A stretch of 64,000 bases of DNA. Source: Hymenobacter mellowenesis. Lineage in GTDB: Bacteria; Bacteroidota; Bacteroidia; Cytophagales; Hymenobacteraceae. Location of the stretch: the NCBI RefSeq assembly GCF_030581005.1, contig NZ_JAUQSX010000017.1, positions 58,214 to 122,213 of the forward strand, in the 5' to 3' direction. Below the pieces are notes generated by a model. That model saw only the letters and a list, made by a program, of their open reading frames with translations. It searched no databases and was not told the DNA's origin. A program made the position numbers and the translations under genes. Numbering within the stretch: position 1 is the stretch's first letter; each line of letters begins with the position of its first letter. This document shows, piece after piece, positions 7,583-16,744 of this stretch.

Positions 7583-8212
7583 CTACAGCGGCACCGGCGG
7601 CTGGCCCGGCCGGGCGTAGCCGAAGCGCACCGGCGGGGCCACGGCGTGGTAGCCGTCAAGGCCCGAAATGGCGGCCGTGCCGGCAGTGGCTAGGTCCAGC
7701 GTGCCATCGGGCCGCAGCAGCTCGTCGCGCAGATACACGTGCTCCACGGTGCCCACCAGCAGCACGGTGCCGTTGCTGATGGCGTGCTCTTCGAGTAATT
7801 TCAGGCCGATGCTGAGCGGGCTCTCGGCCACGTAGGGCGCGGCGAATCCGTCGCGGTACTCAGCCGTGAAGCCGCAGGCGTCGAACTCCGAAACGTCGTC
7901 GGGGAAATTGGCCGAGGTGTAGTGGGCTGGGGCAGCCAGCGCCTCGGGCACGTGGTTGAGGGTGTAGCAGCCGCTGGCTTTGAGGTTGGCGTAGGTGTGG
8001 CGGGGCACGGTGGTGGGGCGCGTCACGATGCCCAGCAAAGCCGGGTCGGAGCCCAGGTGCAGGGCCGAGCTGAATACGGCCAGGTTGGTGCGGCCGTCGG
8101 GCGCGGCGGTGCCCACCAGGTTGGCGGGTTTGAAGCCGGGCAGGCCGTTGACGAGGTTGAGGCGGTAGATTTTTTCGAAAGCCTGAATGTCGGCGGCGGT
8201 GAGGTGGCGCAT
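7583..8212 (-). CDS. Flavin reductase-like (FMN-binding split-barrel) protein
   Basis: 209 residues from ATG at 8212 (MRHLTAADIQAFEKIYRLN); the frame stays open to 8428 but the upstream part is Pro/Arg-rich noise. Fold cues: LVNGLPGFKPANLVGTAAPDGRTNLAVFSSA, then GIVTRPTT and YANLKASGCYTLNHV. These match the FMN-binding core of flavin reductase/flavoredoxin proteins, where the Thr/Pro segment and following Asn contact FMN. The reaction would be NAD(P)H-dependent reduction of flavin, or use of bound FMN in electron transfer. Cytoplasmic. It is divergent from the M20 peptidase gene. Family call good, substrate unknown. Confidence 0.82.
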   Translation of the reverse strand: MRHLTAADIQAFEKIYRLNLVNGLPGFKPANLVGTAAPDGRTNLAVFSSALHLGSDPALLGIVTRPTTVPRHTYANLKASGCYTLNHVPEALAAPAHYTSANFPDDVSEFDACGFTAEYRDGFAAPYVAESPLSIGLKLLEEHAISNGTVLLVGTVEHVYLRDELLRPDGTLDLATAGTAAISGLDGYHAVAPPVRFGYARPGQPPVPL

Positions 8213-8325
8213 TGGGGAAGGAGGGGAGGTGGAGAGTGGGGGAGGTGCGGCAGGGCCAATACCGCTGCAGCGCCCGATTGTTCGGCCCGGTGGGACGGCG
8301 CGCCCGGCATTGGACTGCTGGGCCC

Positions 8326-8333
8326 TACCTTGG
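8326..8333 (+). promoter_or_regulatory. Candidate -7 element TACCTTGG for the M20 peptidase gene
   Basis: One mismatch to the Bacteroidota -7 consensus TAnnTTTG, 34 nt upstream of the ATG at 8368. No confident -33 element assigned. Confidence 0.4.
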
Positions 8334-8367
8334 CGCGTCTTTTTAACCTGATTTTCTGCGAAAAAAT

Positions 8368-9825
8368 ATGCGTTTTCTGTTACGACTGTTGGGGGTGTTG
8401 CTGCTGGTGCTGATAGTGATTTTGGCAATCAATACTTGGCGCCTGCCCTCGCATCAGCTGGGCGCTGTGCCCGCGGCCCCGCCGGTGCCCGTGGCCGATT
8501 CGGCGCTGGCCCGCCTGGCCGGTGCCGTGCGGATACCCACGGTTTCAACGACCGATTACGCCCAGACCGACACGGCCCAGTTTGGCCGCTTCGGCCGCTA
8601 CCTGCGGCAGTCGTTTCCGAAGGTCTTCGCCCAGCTCAAGCTCGAAAAATTCAACGACTACGGCCTGCTCTTCACCTGGGCCGGCCGCAATGCCGCGCTC
8701 AAGCCCGTGCTGCTCATGGGCCACTACGACGTGGTGCCCGTGCTGCCCGGCACCGAAAGCAAGTGGACCCGGCCGCCCTTCGCCGGGGTGCAGGCCGGCG
8801 GCTACCTCTACGGCCGCGGCGCCTTCGACGACAAAGCCAGCGTGCTAGCCCAGCTCGAAGCCGTGGAATACCTGCTCGGCACCGGTTTCCAGCCCACGCG
8901 CACGCTCTTGCTGGCGTTCGGGCACGACGAGGAAACGCTGGGCCGCCGGGGCGCGGCCACCATTGCGGCCGCCCTGCGCCAGCGCGGCACCCAGGCTGAG
9001 TACGTGCTGGACGAAGGCGGCCTGGTGAAAACCGACGGCGTGGCCGGCATCAAAAAAGCGGTGGCGCTGGTGGGCATCAGCGAAAAAGGCTACCTAAGCC
9101 TGGAGCTGTCGGCCACCGGCCAGGGCGGCCACTCCTCCATGCCGCCGGCCCAAACGAGCATTGGCATCGTGGCGGCCGCCGTGGTGAAGCTGGAGCAAAA
9201 CCCCTTCCCGGCCCGCCTGGAGGGCGGCGATGACCACCTGCTCGACTACCTGGCCTCGGAGGTGCCGCTGGGCCAGCGCGTGGTGTTTGCCAACCGCTGG
9301 CTGTTTGCGCCCCTCATCAAGAAAATTCTGGCGGGCACGGCTTCCGGCAACGCCACGCTGCGCACCACCACGGCCGCCACCATTTTCCGGGCCGGCGCCA
9401 AAGACAACGTGCTGCCCATTGATGCCACGGCCACCGTCAACTTCCGCCTGCTGCCCGGCGACTCAGTGGCCGGCGTGGTGCGCGAAGTGCGCCGCATCGT
9501 CGACGATGCCCGCGTGGCCGTGAAAGTGGTGGGCCGGCCCAACGCCCCCTCGCCGGTATCGGACCCCGGTGCGGCGGCGTTTCAGCGGCTGCACCGCACC
9601 ATTCGCAGCGTTTTTCCGGAGGCCATTGTGGCGCCCTACGTGGTGGTGGGGGCCACCGATGCCCGCCAATACGCCGACCTCAGCCCAAACGTGTACCGCT
9701 TTCTGCCCGTGCCAATGAACCAGGAAGGCATCGACGGCATGCACGGCACCAACGAGCGCCTGCCCGTGCAGCACTATCCCAAAATGGTGCAGTTTTACGC
9801 CGCCCTCATTCGCAACAGCCAGTAA
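8368..9825 (+). CDS. Membrane-anchored M20 metallopeptidase (PM20D1/carboxypeptidase-S-like)
   Basis: 485 residues. The N-terminal hydrophobic helix (residues 3-22) has no clear cleavage site and is probably an anchor facing the periplasm. M20 zinc motifs are all present: MGHYDVVP (H119, D121), GRGAFDDK (bridging D154), GHDEE (catalytic E188, ligand E189) and a late GMHGTNE His. A dimerisation domain lies between about 240 and 380. The length, the wide spacer and the YLYGRGAFDDK form fit the CPS/PM20D1 branch, which cleaves or makes N-acyl amino acids and small peptides. It starts the peptidase-rich segment. Family call strong, substrate inferred. Confidence 0.92.
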   Translation: MRFLLRLLGVLLLVLIVILAINTWRLPSHQLGAVPAAPPVPVADSALARLAGAVRIPTVSTTDYAQTDTAQFGRFGRYLRQSFPKVFAQLKLEKFNDYGLLFTWAGRNAALKPVLLMGHYDVVPVLPGTESKWTRPPFAGVQAGGYLYGRGAFDDKASVLAQLEAVEYLLGTGFQPTRTLLLAFGHDEETLGRRGAATIAAALRQRGTQAEYVLDEGGLVKTDGVAGIKKAVALVGISEKGYLSLELSATGQGGHSSMPPAQTSIGIVAAAVVKLEQNPFPARLEGGDDHLLDYLASEVPLGQRVVFANRWLFAPLIKKILAGTASGNATLRTTTAATIFRAGAKDNVLPIDATATVNFRLLPGDSVAGVVREVRRIVDDARVAVKVVGRPNAPSPVSDPGAAAFQRLHRTIRSVFPEAIVAPYVVVGATDARQYADLSPNVYRFLPVPMNQEGIDGMHGTNERLPVQHYPKMVQFYAALIRNSQ

Positions 9826-9836
9826 AAAGCCGACGG

Positions 9837-10247
9837 CTAAGGCCGGGCCGGACTGCGGTCGAGGCACAGGCGGTTGTGCTGGCAATGCAGCACCAGCACA
9901 AACAGAAACAGGCCGTACACCAGCTGCGTGCCCACCGTGTCCCACTGTTCCAGCAGGCTGCTGCCGAACACCAAGGCCGTCATTAGTAGCAGGGCAGCGG
10001 CCAGTGCCGGGCGCGTAAACAGCCCGATTATCAGCAGCAGCCCGATGCCGCCTTCCACAAAGGGCAGCACTGCCGCAAACGGCCGCACCAGCAGCTCGGG
10101 CAGCATGGAGTTGGCAAATTGCTTCACCATGCCCGCCTGAAACGCGGCCAGTTTGGGCAGCCGCACCAGAAAATGGGTCAAGAAAGCCACGCCCATCAGC
10201 AGGCGGCCCAGCACGAAAGCCAGTTCGGGGTTGGTCAGGTTCAGCAT
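9837..10247 (-). CDS. DoxX-family membrane protein
   Basis: 136 residues with about four hydrophobic helices (about 8-25, 52-72, 76-95, 105-122). The GRLLMGVAFLTHFLVRLPKL opening and the EGGIGLLLIIGLFTRPALAAALL segment are typical of the DoxX/DoxD-like family (subunit of quinol oxidase in Acidianus; most bacterial members uncharacterised, some linked to redox stress). It is tail-to-tail with the M20 gene, 11 bp apart, and upstream of it is a P-family hairpin. Function not deducible. Confidence 0.83.
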   Translation of the reverse strand: MLNLTNPELAFVLGRLLMGVAFLTHFLVRLPKLAAFQAGMVKQFANSMLPELLVRPFAAVLPFVEGGIGLLLIIGLFTRPALAAALLLMTALVFGSSLLEQWDTVGTQLVYGLFLFVLVLHCQHNRLCLDRSPARP

Positions 10248-10278
10248 ACGCTACCATACGAGCCGGGCGGTGGTTGGG

Positions 10279-10352
10279 TGTAGCGTGGACTCTGCGAGTC
10301 CGCGCCGGGGTGAACGTTCTGCCAGGCGCGGACTCGCAGAGTCCACGCTACA
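10279..10352. repeat. P-family inverted repeat, 28-bp perfect arms
   Basis: Arms 10279-10306 and 10325-10352 are exact reverse complements with core GCGTGGACTCTGCGAGTCCG; the loop is only 18 nt. It fills the gap between the DoxX start and the M28 stop and ends 2 nt from that stop. The same family recurs at 35450-35531. Confidence 0.95.
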
Positions 10353-10354
10353 AG

Positions 10355-11851
10355 CTACCGTTCCAGCTTGAAGCCGGGCTCCCGGGCCGGGGGCGCGGTG
10401 CGATTGGCCACGGCCCAGCCGGTGAGGTACATCCAGCGGGTCATACGGGTGAGCTTGGCGTAGTTGATGCGGCTAGGCTCGTCGCGCGGCGTGTGGTAAT
10501 CCTCGTGCAGCCACGAGGTGTACATGATGGCCGGGATGCCCAGCCGCGCATACGGCAGATGGTCGGAGCGGAAGTACCAGCCCTCGGGATGCGTGGGCTT
10601 GTCCCACTCGGTATCAAGTTTGAACTTAGGGCCGGCCTGGTTGGCCGCCAGAGCGGTTCGCACGAGGTCCGACGAATTCATGTGCGGCGGCGTCGAGCCC
10701 AGCAGGGCGGCGCTGTCGGGCGCGTTGCGGCCCATCATCTCCGCATTCAAAACCGCCACAATGGACGACTGCGGCACCGTGGGGTGGGCCGAAAAATAAG
10801 TCGAGCCAATCAGCCCCCGCTCTTCCGAACCCTGATACACAAACAGCGCCGAGCGCCGGCCCGGCTGCTGCCGGAAGGCCCGCATAATGGCCAGCAGGGC
10901 CGCGCAGCCGGTGGCGTTGTCGTCGGCGCCGTTGTAGATAGAATCGCCGGCCACGGGCGCGCGCACGCCGTCGTGGTCCTGGTGGGTGCTGAAGAGAACG
11001 TACTCCTTTTTCAGCTGCGCATCGGTGCCGGGCATTTTGGCCACGATGTTGACCGACGGGTACTGGAAGCTCTCCACCTTCAGCTCGGCGGTGAGCTGCT
11101 GGCCAGCCTGCTGCACCCAGCTGGCGGCGCTGGCGGGCAGCCACACCACCGGCGGCGTGCTCACCACTTGGGTGGTGGCCGCGCCCGGCAGGCTGTAGCG
11201 CCCCCGCTCGTAAATGTGGCTCCAATGGTCGTAGAGGGCCTGTTGCTTGGGGTCCGACACGAACACCACGGCCACGGCGCCGGCCTTCACCAACTCGCCG
11301 GCCTGCCCCACGAACTTGCCAAACACGTAGCGCCGGTAGCTGATGCCGTCCGTCGGCGCGCCCGCAATCTGCACTGCCACGGCCTTGCCTTTGATGTCGA
11401 CTTTGGCCAATTCCGCCGCCGAGCCGGTGCCCACGTACACCAGCGGCGCGTTTACGCTGGCGTTGGTGGGGGCCGTCACGGCGCCATCCTGGTTCAGTTT
11501 AATTTCATGACTGCCAATGCGCAACGTACTGCTTTTGCTCAGGCGCGTACGCTGCATACTAAACCACTGAAAGTAGGTGCCGTCATCGCCGGCCGGCAGC
11601 ATGCCGGTGGCCCGAATCTGGTCGGCTAGCCACACGGAGGCTTTCAGCTCGTCGAGCGTACCGCCCTCACGGCCCCGAAAATGGTCGCCAGCCAGCGCAA
11701 ATAAGTCGCGCTTGATGTCGGCTTCGCGGATGGCGCTTTCGGCGTTGGCAGGTTTAGCAGCCGGCTTTTTCTGAGCGGAGGCACTGAAGGGCGCGGCCAA
11801 CGTCAGGCCGGCCAGTAGGAGGCGGGAGGTGGTTAGGAGAAGCTTTTTCAT
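10355..11851 (-). CDS. Exported M28 family metallopeptidase with PA-type insertion
   Basis: 498 residues from ATG at 11851; a start at 11863 would add MLAQ. Signal peptide 1-26 ending ASAQ. A PA-like protease-associated segment spans about 120-250 (APLVYVGTGSAAEL ... GAVAVVFVSD). The catalytic M28 domain has HQDHDGV (zinc ligand H293), NGADDNATG (bridging D310) and SEERGLIGS (E343/E344), with further ligands near MMGRNAPDS and the C-terminal HEDYHTPRD. Aminopeptidase on short peptides, probably periplasmic. It is followed by the S9 gene on the same strand across a Q-family hairpin. All zinc ligands are intact. Confidence 0.92.
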   Translation of the reverse strand: MKKLLLTTSRLLLAGLTLAAPFSASAQKKPAAKPANAESAIREADIKRDLFALAGDHFRGREGGTLDELKASVWLADQIRATGMLPAGDDGTYFQWFSMQRTRLSKSSTLRIGSHEIKLNQDGAVTAPTNASVNAPLVYVGTGSAAELAKVDIKGKAVAVQIAGAPTDGISYRRYVFGKFVGQAGELVKAGAVAVVFVSDPKQQALYDHWSHIYERGRYSLPGAATTQVVSTPPVVWLPASAASWVQQAGQQLTAELKVESFQYPSVNIVAKMPGTDAQLKKEYVLFSTHQDHDGVRAPVAGDSIYNGADDNATGCAALLAIMRAFRQQPGRRSALFVYQGSEERGLIGSTYFSAHPTVPQSSIVAVLNAEMMGRNAPDSAALLGSTPPHMNSSDLVRTALAANQAGPKFKLDTEWDKPTHPEGWYFRSDHLPYARLGIPAIMYTSWLHEDYHTPRDEPSRINYAKLTRMTRWMYLTGWAVANRTAPPAREPGFKLER

Positions 11852-11863
11852 CTGTGCAAGCAA

Positions 11864-11974
11864 GAACGATGTAGGGGCGGGGCTTGTCCCCGCCCGGGCG
11901 TCCGCGTCATTGAATGAAACCGTTCATACGGCGCCAACGACCGGGCGGGGGCAAGCCCCGCCCCTACATCGTTC
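11864..11974. repeat. Q-family inverted repeat, 34-bp arms
   Basis: Arms 11864-11897 and 11941-11974 pair with one mismatch (core GATGTAGGGGCGGGGCTTG). It occupies almost the whole 131-bp gap between the S9 stop codon and the M28 start: 12 nt from the start, 8 nt from the stop. On the coding strand it would be in the leader of the M28 transcript if the two genes are not cotranscribed. Confidence 0.95.
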
Positions 11975-11982
11975 AGTAAAAT

Positions 11983-14016
11983 TTAGCGTCCCGGCGTAGC
12001 CGGCCCCAGATATCGGTCGAGCCACTCCAGCCACAGGCGGTTCCACTCGGCGCTGCGCACGGGGTCGCCGGGTACGTGGGCGGCGATGGGGAAGGCCATG
12101 AAGCGCACCGGTACGCCGTTGTCTTTCAGCGCGTGGTACATTTTGTAGGCGTTGCTGATGGGCACCCGGAAGTCGTTCACATTGTGTAGAATGAGCGTGG
12201 GCGTGCGCCAGCGCGTGGCCCGCGCCAGCGGCGACTGCACCCGGTAGTGCTCCAGGTTGGCGGCGCTCAGCCAGGGCGAGGGGCCGTAGTGCCCGGCGTT
12301 TGATACATTGTTGTCGCTCAGATTATAGCTGTCAAGCAAATCGACCACCGCAGCACCCGCCACCGCGCAGCGCCAGCGGCGTGGCTCGCCCATCAACCAG
12401 GCCGTCATAAACCCGCCGTAGCTGGCCCCCGACAGTGCAATCCGGCTCGTATCGACCCAGCCGCGCCGTTCCAGCTCGGCAATGCCTGCCAGCACATCGC
12501 GCCCCGGCCCGGCGCCCGCATCGTCCCGAATGGCCCGTTGGAAAGCGTAGCCCAAGTTGTCGGAGCCCCGGTAGTTGGGCTGAAACACCACGTAGCCATG
12601 CGCCGCCACCGCCTGCCCGAACCCGTAAAAGGCCGCCCGTGAGGCGTTGGAAGGCCCGCCGTGCATCATCAGCACCAGTGGGTATTTCTTGGCGGGGTCG
12701 AAGTCGGGCGGGTAGGTGAGGATGCCGTTGGGCCGAAGCTGGTCCGATTGCCATTCCACGGCTTCCATGCGGCCCAGGGCCAGGGCGGCGGTTTCGTGGT
12801 TGAAATCGGTGAGGCGGCGCGGGGTAGCAGTGGGCGAGGCCATGTAGTACAGCTCAGCCGGGCGGCCCGGCTCGTTGGCCGTGACGGCGACGGCGTTGCG
12901 CTTGCCAATTGACATTTCCACCCAGTAGCTGCCGTTCGGCGACACCGGCCCTAGGTTCAGCTTCCGGCTCTTGCCATCCAGGCCCTGCTGCCAGATGGAA
13001 ACCGTTGGTCCGTCATTACCGCCCACAAACAGGCTTTTGCTATCGGGGCTCCAAATTGCCCGTTGCAAATTCCGGTCAAGCGCCCGGCAGAGGTGGCGCG
13101 CCGGGCCGCCCGCAACTGGCACCACGTCAAATTCCAGCGACTCAAAAAATGGCGGCTCGCGCGGCGTTTGGTAGCTCAGCCACTGGCCATCGGGCGAGTA
13201 GGCGGGCAGGTCGACGCGGTGCGGGGAGCCGGGCAGCTCACGGAGCGCGCCGCTGGCTACGTCCAGCGTGTAGACGGCCGTTTCCTGGTCGCCGGTTTGG
13301 GCGCTGGGACGGAGCACGCAGGCCAGCGTGCGGCCATCGGGCGCCCAAGCGAAGGGAGCGGAGGAGTCGTCGGGCAGGCTGAGCGGGCCGCTGGTGAGGC
13401 GGCGGGCCGGCTGCCCATCGGTGGCCGACACCAGCCACAGGTGGTCGGGCGCGGGCGGCGCGGTGACGGTCATGCTGCCGTTGCCCACCTCGAAGCTGTC
13501 GTTGCCGCGTGCCACTTCCGCCGCGTTGGCCGGCGCATTGGCTGATGAATAGGCGAGGGCCGTGCCATCGGGCTTCCAGCTGTATAGCTGCACGTTTTCA
13601 ACGGCCGTCGTCAACTGGCGCACGTCGCCGGATGCCAGGTTCTGCACAAAAAGCTGGGTGTGCGCCTCCTTGCCCGTGCCGGTGCGCCCCAGAAAGGCCA
13701 CCCGGTCGCCGGTGGGCGACCAGCGCGGCTGCTTTACGGTGGGCCGGCCGGCCACCAGCACGCGCTGCCGGCCGCTGGCCACATCCACCAGTACCACCTC
13801 GGCCTCGCTGCGGTTGGCGGCAAGGTTGGGGCGCGACACGACCACCATAATGCTTTTGCCATCGGGCGAAAGCTGCGGGTCGCCCACGTTCACCACGCGG
13901 CTGATGTCGGCCAGCTCGAAGCGGCGCTGGGCGGGGCTGAGGTAGGGGAGGAGCAGCAGCGTGAGCAGCCCGAGAAGTCGGAGTAGCAGAAGTGGTTGAG
14001 GTTGGGGAATTTTCAT
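11983..14016 (-). CDS. Exported S9 family prolyl-oligopeptidase-like peptidase
   Basis: 677 residues; signal peptide 1-29. The N-terminal half is a seven-bladed propeller of TolB/PD40-type strands (QLSPDGKSIMVV, RWSPTGDRVAFLG, YSPDGQWLSYQ, IWSPDSKSLFVGG). The C-terminal alpha/beta-hydrolase domain carries MMHGGPSNAS, nucleophile GASYGG (S532), NVNDFRVP (D615) and AAHVPG (H647), the complete triad. It most resembles the acylaminoacyl-peptidase/DPP5 branch (S9C), releasing N-terminal acyl amino acids or dipeptides. Periplasmic. Second of three consecutive peptidase genes on this strand. Confidence 0.92.
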   Translation of the reverse strand: MKIPQPQPLLLLRLLGLLTLLLLPYLSPAQRRFELADISRVVNVGDPQLSPDGKSIMVVVSRPNLAANRSEAEVVLVDVASGRQRVLVAGRPTVKQPRWSPTGDRVAFLGRTGTGKEAHTQLFVQNLASGDVRQLTTAVENVQLYSWKPDGTALAYSSANAPANAAEVARGNDSFEVGNGSMTVTAPPAPDHLWLVSATDGQPARRLTSGPLSLPDDSSAPFAWAPDGRTLACVLRPSAQTGDQETAVYTLDVASGALRELPGSPHRVDLPAYSPDGQWLSYQTPREPPFFESLEFDVVPVAGGPARHLCRALDRNLQRAIWSPDSKSLFVGGNDGPTVSIWQQGLDGKSRKLNLGPVSPNGSYWVEMSIGKRNAVAVTANEPGRPAELYYMASPTATPRRLTDFNHETAALALGRMEAVEWQSDQLRPNGILTYPPDFDPAKKYPLVLMMHGGPSNASRAAFYGFGQAVAAHGYVVFQPNYRGSDNLGYAFQRAIRDDAGAGPGRDVLAGIAELERRGWVDTSRIALSGASYGGFMTAWLMGEPRRWRCAVAGAAVVDLLDSYNLSDNNVSNAGHYGPSPWLSAANLEHYRVQSPLARATRWRTPTLILHNVNDFRVPISNAYKMYHALKDNGVPVRFMAFPIAAHVPGDPVRSAEWNRLWLEWLDRYLGPATPGR

Positions 14017-14020
14017 AGAA

Positions 14021-14129
14021 AGAACGTCATGCTGAGCGCAGTCGAAGCATCTCTACCGCAATAGTAAACCCTGTCGATTGGATTACTGGTGCGGTAGAGA
14101 TGCTTCGGCTTCGCTCAGCATGACGTTCC
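14021..14129. repeat. R-family inverted repeat
   Basis: Arms around 14021-14057 and 14092-14129, with small mismatches (GCAGTCGAAGC against GCTTCGGCTTCGC). The loop carries the conserved GTCGATTGGATTA core. It lies between two co-directional S9 genes, beginning 4 nt upstream of the downstream gene's ATG. Confidence 0.94.
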
Positions 14130-14160
14130 TTTTATCCTTCCTGTCTAATCGTTAATTCAC

Positions 14161-16503
14161 CTATTGCACGGCGTTGCGCGGGTCGGGCTTGGGCGTCATC
14201 TGGTAGTCGTGCGGGGCGTCGGCGCCGGCCAGGTTTTGTACGAAGTAGTCCCAGCGGCGGCGCGTCATATAGGGCGAGTAGGCGCCGTAGCCGTGCTGGG
14301 CGTTGGGGAATACCACCAGGTCGTAGCTCTTGTTGGCTTTGGTGAGGGCTTCCACCACCAGCATCGTGTTGTAGGGCGGCACGTTGTCGTCCATCAGGCC
14401 GTGGGCCAGCATGAGCTTGCCTTTCAGGTTTTTGGCGAAGAGGGCGTTGGCCTGATTGTCGTAGTTGGTGGTGCCGTCGGCGTTGGTTTTGAGCAGGCCG
14501 ATGTACCGCTCGGCCCAGTCGTCCTCGTAGTTGCGGTTTTCGTGGTTGCCCGATTCCGAGATGCCCACTTTGAAAAAGTCCGGGTAGCGGAACATGGCCG
14601 CTGCCGTGGCGTAGCCGCCGCCCGAGTGCCCCCAGATGCCGGCCCGGTCCAAGTCGATGTACGCATATTTCTGCGCCAGCTGCTTCATGCCGCTTATCTG
14701 GTCCGAGAGCGTGTTTTCGGCCATGTTGCCGTAGCAGGCATCGTGGTAGCTCTTGCTGCGCAGGGGGTTGCAGCTGCCCTCAATCACCACCACCACAAAG
14801 CCCAGCTCGGCCAGGGCCTGGTGGTCGCTCCGCCCGGCCACAAACGACCAGCTGCCCACGCCACCGCCCTGCGGGCCGGGGTAGATGTAATTGATAATCG
14901 GATACTTTTGGCTCGGGTTCAGCGTCGTCGGCGTAAACATCAGCCCGTACAAATCGGTCTGGCCGTCGGCCGCTTTCACCGTGATGGGCGTGGGGGCTTT
15001 CCAGCCGGTGGCGGTGAGGCGCGAGATGTCGGTTTTCTCCAGCGTCGAGAGCAGCTTGCCATCGGCGCTGCGCAGCACCGTCACGCCCGGCTTGTCGGGT
15101 TGCGAGTAGGTGTCCACGAAGTACCGGCCCGAGGGCGACATCATCACCTGGTGGTTGCCGGCTTCGGGGGTGAGCAGGGTGAGGTTTTTGCCATCGAGCC
15201 CGATGCGGTAGAGGTGGGTGAAGTAGGGATTGCCGGCCTCGCGGCCATCGGCCAGAAAATAAGCCTGACGCTTCTGCTCATCCACTTTCAGCAGCTGCGT
15301 CACCACAAAATTGCCCTTGGTAATCTGGTTCTTTACCTTGCCGCTGCCGGCGTCATACAGGTACAAATGGCCCCAGTTGTCGCGCTCCGAATACCAGACC
15401 ATTTCCTTGGTCTTGGGCAAATAGCGCCAGTTGATAGCGCCCTGGCCCGACTCGTACTGCGTGGCTACCGTCTCGGTAAACACGTCGCGCACTGTGCCAG
15501 TGGCGGCATCGGCCACCCGCACTTTCTCCTCCTTATGGTCGCGCGACGTCGATACAAACGCCAGCTCGCGGCCGTCCGGGCTCCAGTCCACATCATCGAA
15601 GGTGCCGCTGCTCGAAATATCGTCCGAGAGGGAGCCGCGGTGCGGGTCGGGCGCCATCTGGAAACGCACCACTTTGGCCGGGTTCACTTCGATGACGACC
15701 CGCTCAATCAGGGCAATGTCCTTGTCGCCGGGCAGCGGGTATTTCCAGCTTTTCAGGGTTGGATGGCCCACGTTGGTGGTCACGAGGTACATGTCGCCCA
15801 CGTTGCGCTGGTCCTGCCGGAAGGTGGCAATTTTGCGCGAGTCCGGCGACCAGCGCAGGATGGGCTTGTCGCTGTGCGTCCAGCCGGCGTTGTCGGTGGC
15901 GTAGCCGTAGTCCTTGGCGCCGTCGGTGGTGAGCTGCGTGGTTTGGTTAGTCTTCGTGTCGCGCACCCATAGGTTGTCGTCCTTGATGAAGGCGGCCAGC
16001 TGTCCGTTGGGCGATACCTCTTCGTTGGCGGTATTGGCGCTGGCGGCCGGGCTGGTGGCCGGCGCCGTCTCGGGGTTGATTTTGCCGCTCACCACGTCGT
16101 ATTTCCAGCTTTTGCCGCTGGCCGCGAAGGAAATGGCCTTGGCATCGGGCGAAAACTCAATGCTGCGGAAGGGCAGCCGGCTGGCCTCGTAGGTTTTGCC
16201 GCTGGCCGCCGACAGCGCCGTGGCCAGCCGGGCTTGGTCGAAGGCCACGGTGCGGGTTTTGCGGGCCGGGTCCACGAGGATGAACTCGCTGCCCTGAGCC
16301 GTGAGCACGCGGTACCAGAACCGGTCGCCGGGTAGCCAGTTAGGCTGGCCGGCGCTGTGGTCCACCAGGGCTTGGGTATTGTAGCTCATAAACCGCTCGG
16401 CGCGGGCGTAGTCCTCGGCCGTGCGGGCGGGTCGCTGCTGCGCCCCGGCAGTGGCCGAAACAAAAAACGCGGCCGCGAACAGGGCCGGTACAGACTTGGG
16501 CAT
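14161..16503 (-). CDS. Exported dipeptidyl peptidase IV-like S9B peptidase
   Basis: 780 residues from ATG at 16503; the frame can be read from a TTG at 16530 but the ATG gives a compact signal peptide (MPKSVPALFAAAFF ... TAGAQQ). An N-terminal DPP4 beta-propeller is followed by the hydrolase domain with YPGPQGGGVGSW, nucleophile GHSGGG (S627), LMDDNVP (D706) and AQHGYG (H737). DPP-IV family enzymes remove Xaa-Pro or Xaa-Ala dipeptides. A Glu pair for N-terminus binding is expected in the propeller but I did not pin it. Bacteroidota use periplasmic DPPs to finish peptide breakdown. Neighbour order (M28, S9C, S9B) fits that pathway. Confidence 0.92.
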   Translation of the reverse strand: MPKSVPALFAAAFFVSATAGAQQRPARTAEDYARAERFMSYNTQALVDHSAGQPNWLPGDRFWYRVLTAQGSEFILVDPARKTRTVAFDQARLATALSAASGKTYEASRLPFRSIEFSPDAKAISFAASGKSWKYDVVSGKINPETAPATSPAASANTANEEVSPNGQLAAFIKDDNLWVRDTKTNQTTQLTTDGAKDYGYATDNAGWTHSDKPILRWSPDSRKIATFRQDQRNVGDMYLVTTNVGHPTLKSWKYPLPGDKDIALIERVVIEVNPAKVVRFQMAPDPHRGSLSDDISSSGTFDDVDWSPDGRELAFVSTSRDHKEEKVRVADAATGTVRDVFTETVATQYESGQGAINWRYLPKTKEMVWYSERDNWGHLYLYDAGSGKVKNQITKGNFVVTQLLKVDEQKRQAYFLADGREAGNPYFTHLYRIGLDGKNLTLLTPEAGNHQVMMSPSGRYFVDTYSQPDKPGVTVLRSADGKLLSTLEKTDISRLTATGWKAPTPITVKAADGQTDLYGLMFTPTTLNPSQKYPIINYIYPGPQGGGVGSWSFVAGRSDHQALAELGFVVVVIEGSCNPLRSKSYHDACYGNMAENTLSDQISGMKQLAQKYAYIDLDRAGIWGHSGGGYATAAAMFRYPDFFKVGISESGNHENRNYEDDWAERYIGLLKTNADGTTNYDNQANALFAKNLKGKLMLAHGLMDDNVPPYNTMLVVEALTKANKSYDLVVFPNAQHGYGAYSPYMTRRRWDYFVQNLAGADAPHDYQMTPKPDPRNAVQ

Positions 16504-16590
16504 AAGATTTAGCAAAAAGCGGGAATTCAAATGAAATCAGACGTGAAAGGTAGTGCAGTTCGGCGTTTGCGTGGCCCGGCACCGGGCAAG

Positions 16591-16620
16591 AAAAAAGCCC
16601 CGCTGCCAGGGCTTTTTTTT
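16591..16620. terminator. Bidirectional intrinsic terminator
   Basis: Stem AAAAAAGCCC/GGGCTTTTTT with CGCTGCCA loop. T-runs occur on both strands. It lies 125 nt downstream of the minus-strand serine hydrolase stop (16745) and upstream of the DPP gene, so it separates the two transcripts. Confidence 0.88.
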
Positions 16621-16744
16621 AGTAGCACCAACCGGAAAGACGCTGCTGCCGTTACCCGGTTGCTTCGCGTGGGGCTTTGCCGGCCGGCGCGGTCCGCGCG
16701 GCAGCCCAGCCGGCCGCTTGCAAAGCCCATGAAGACCAGGCGGC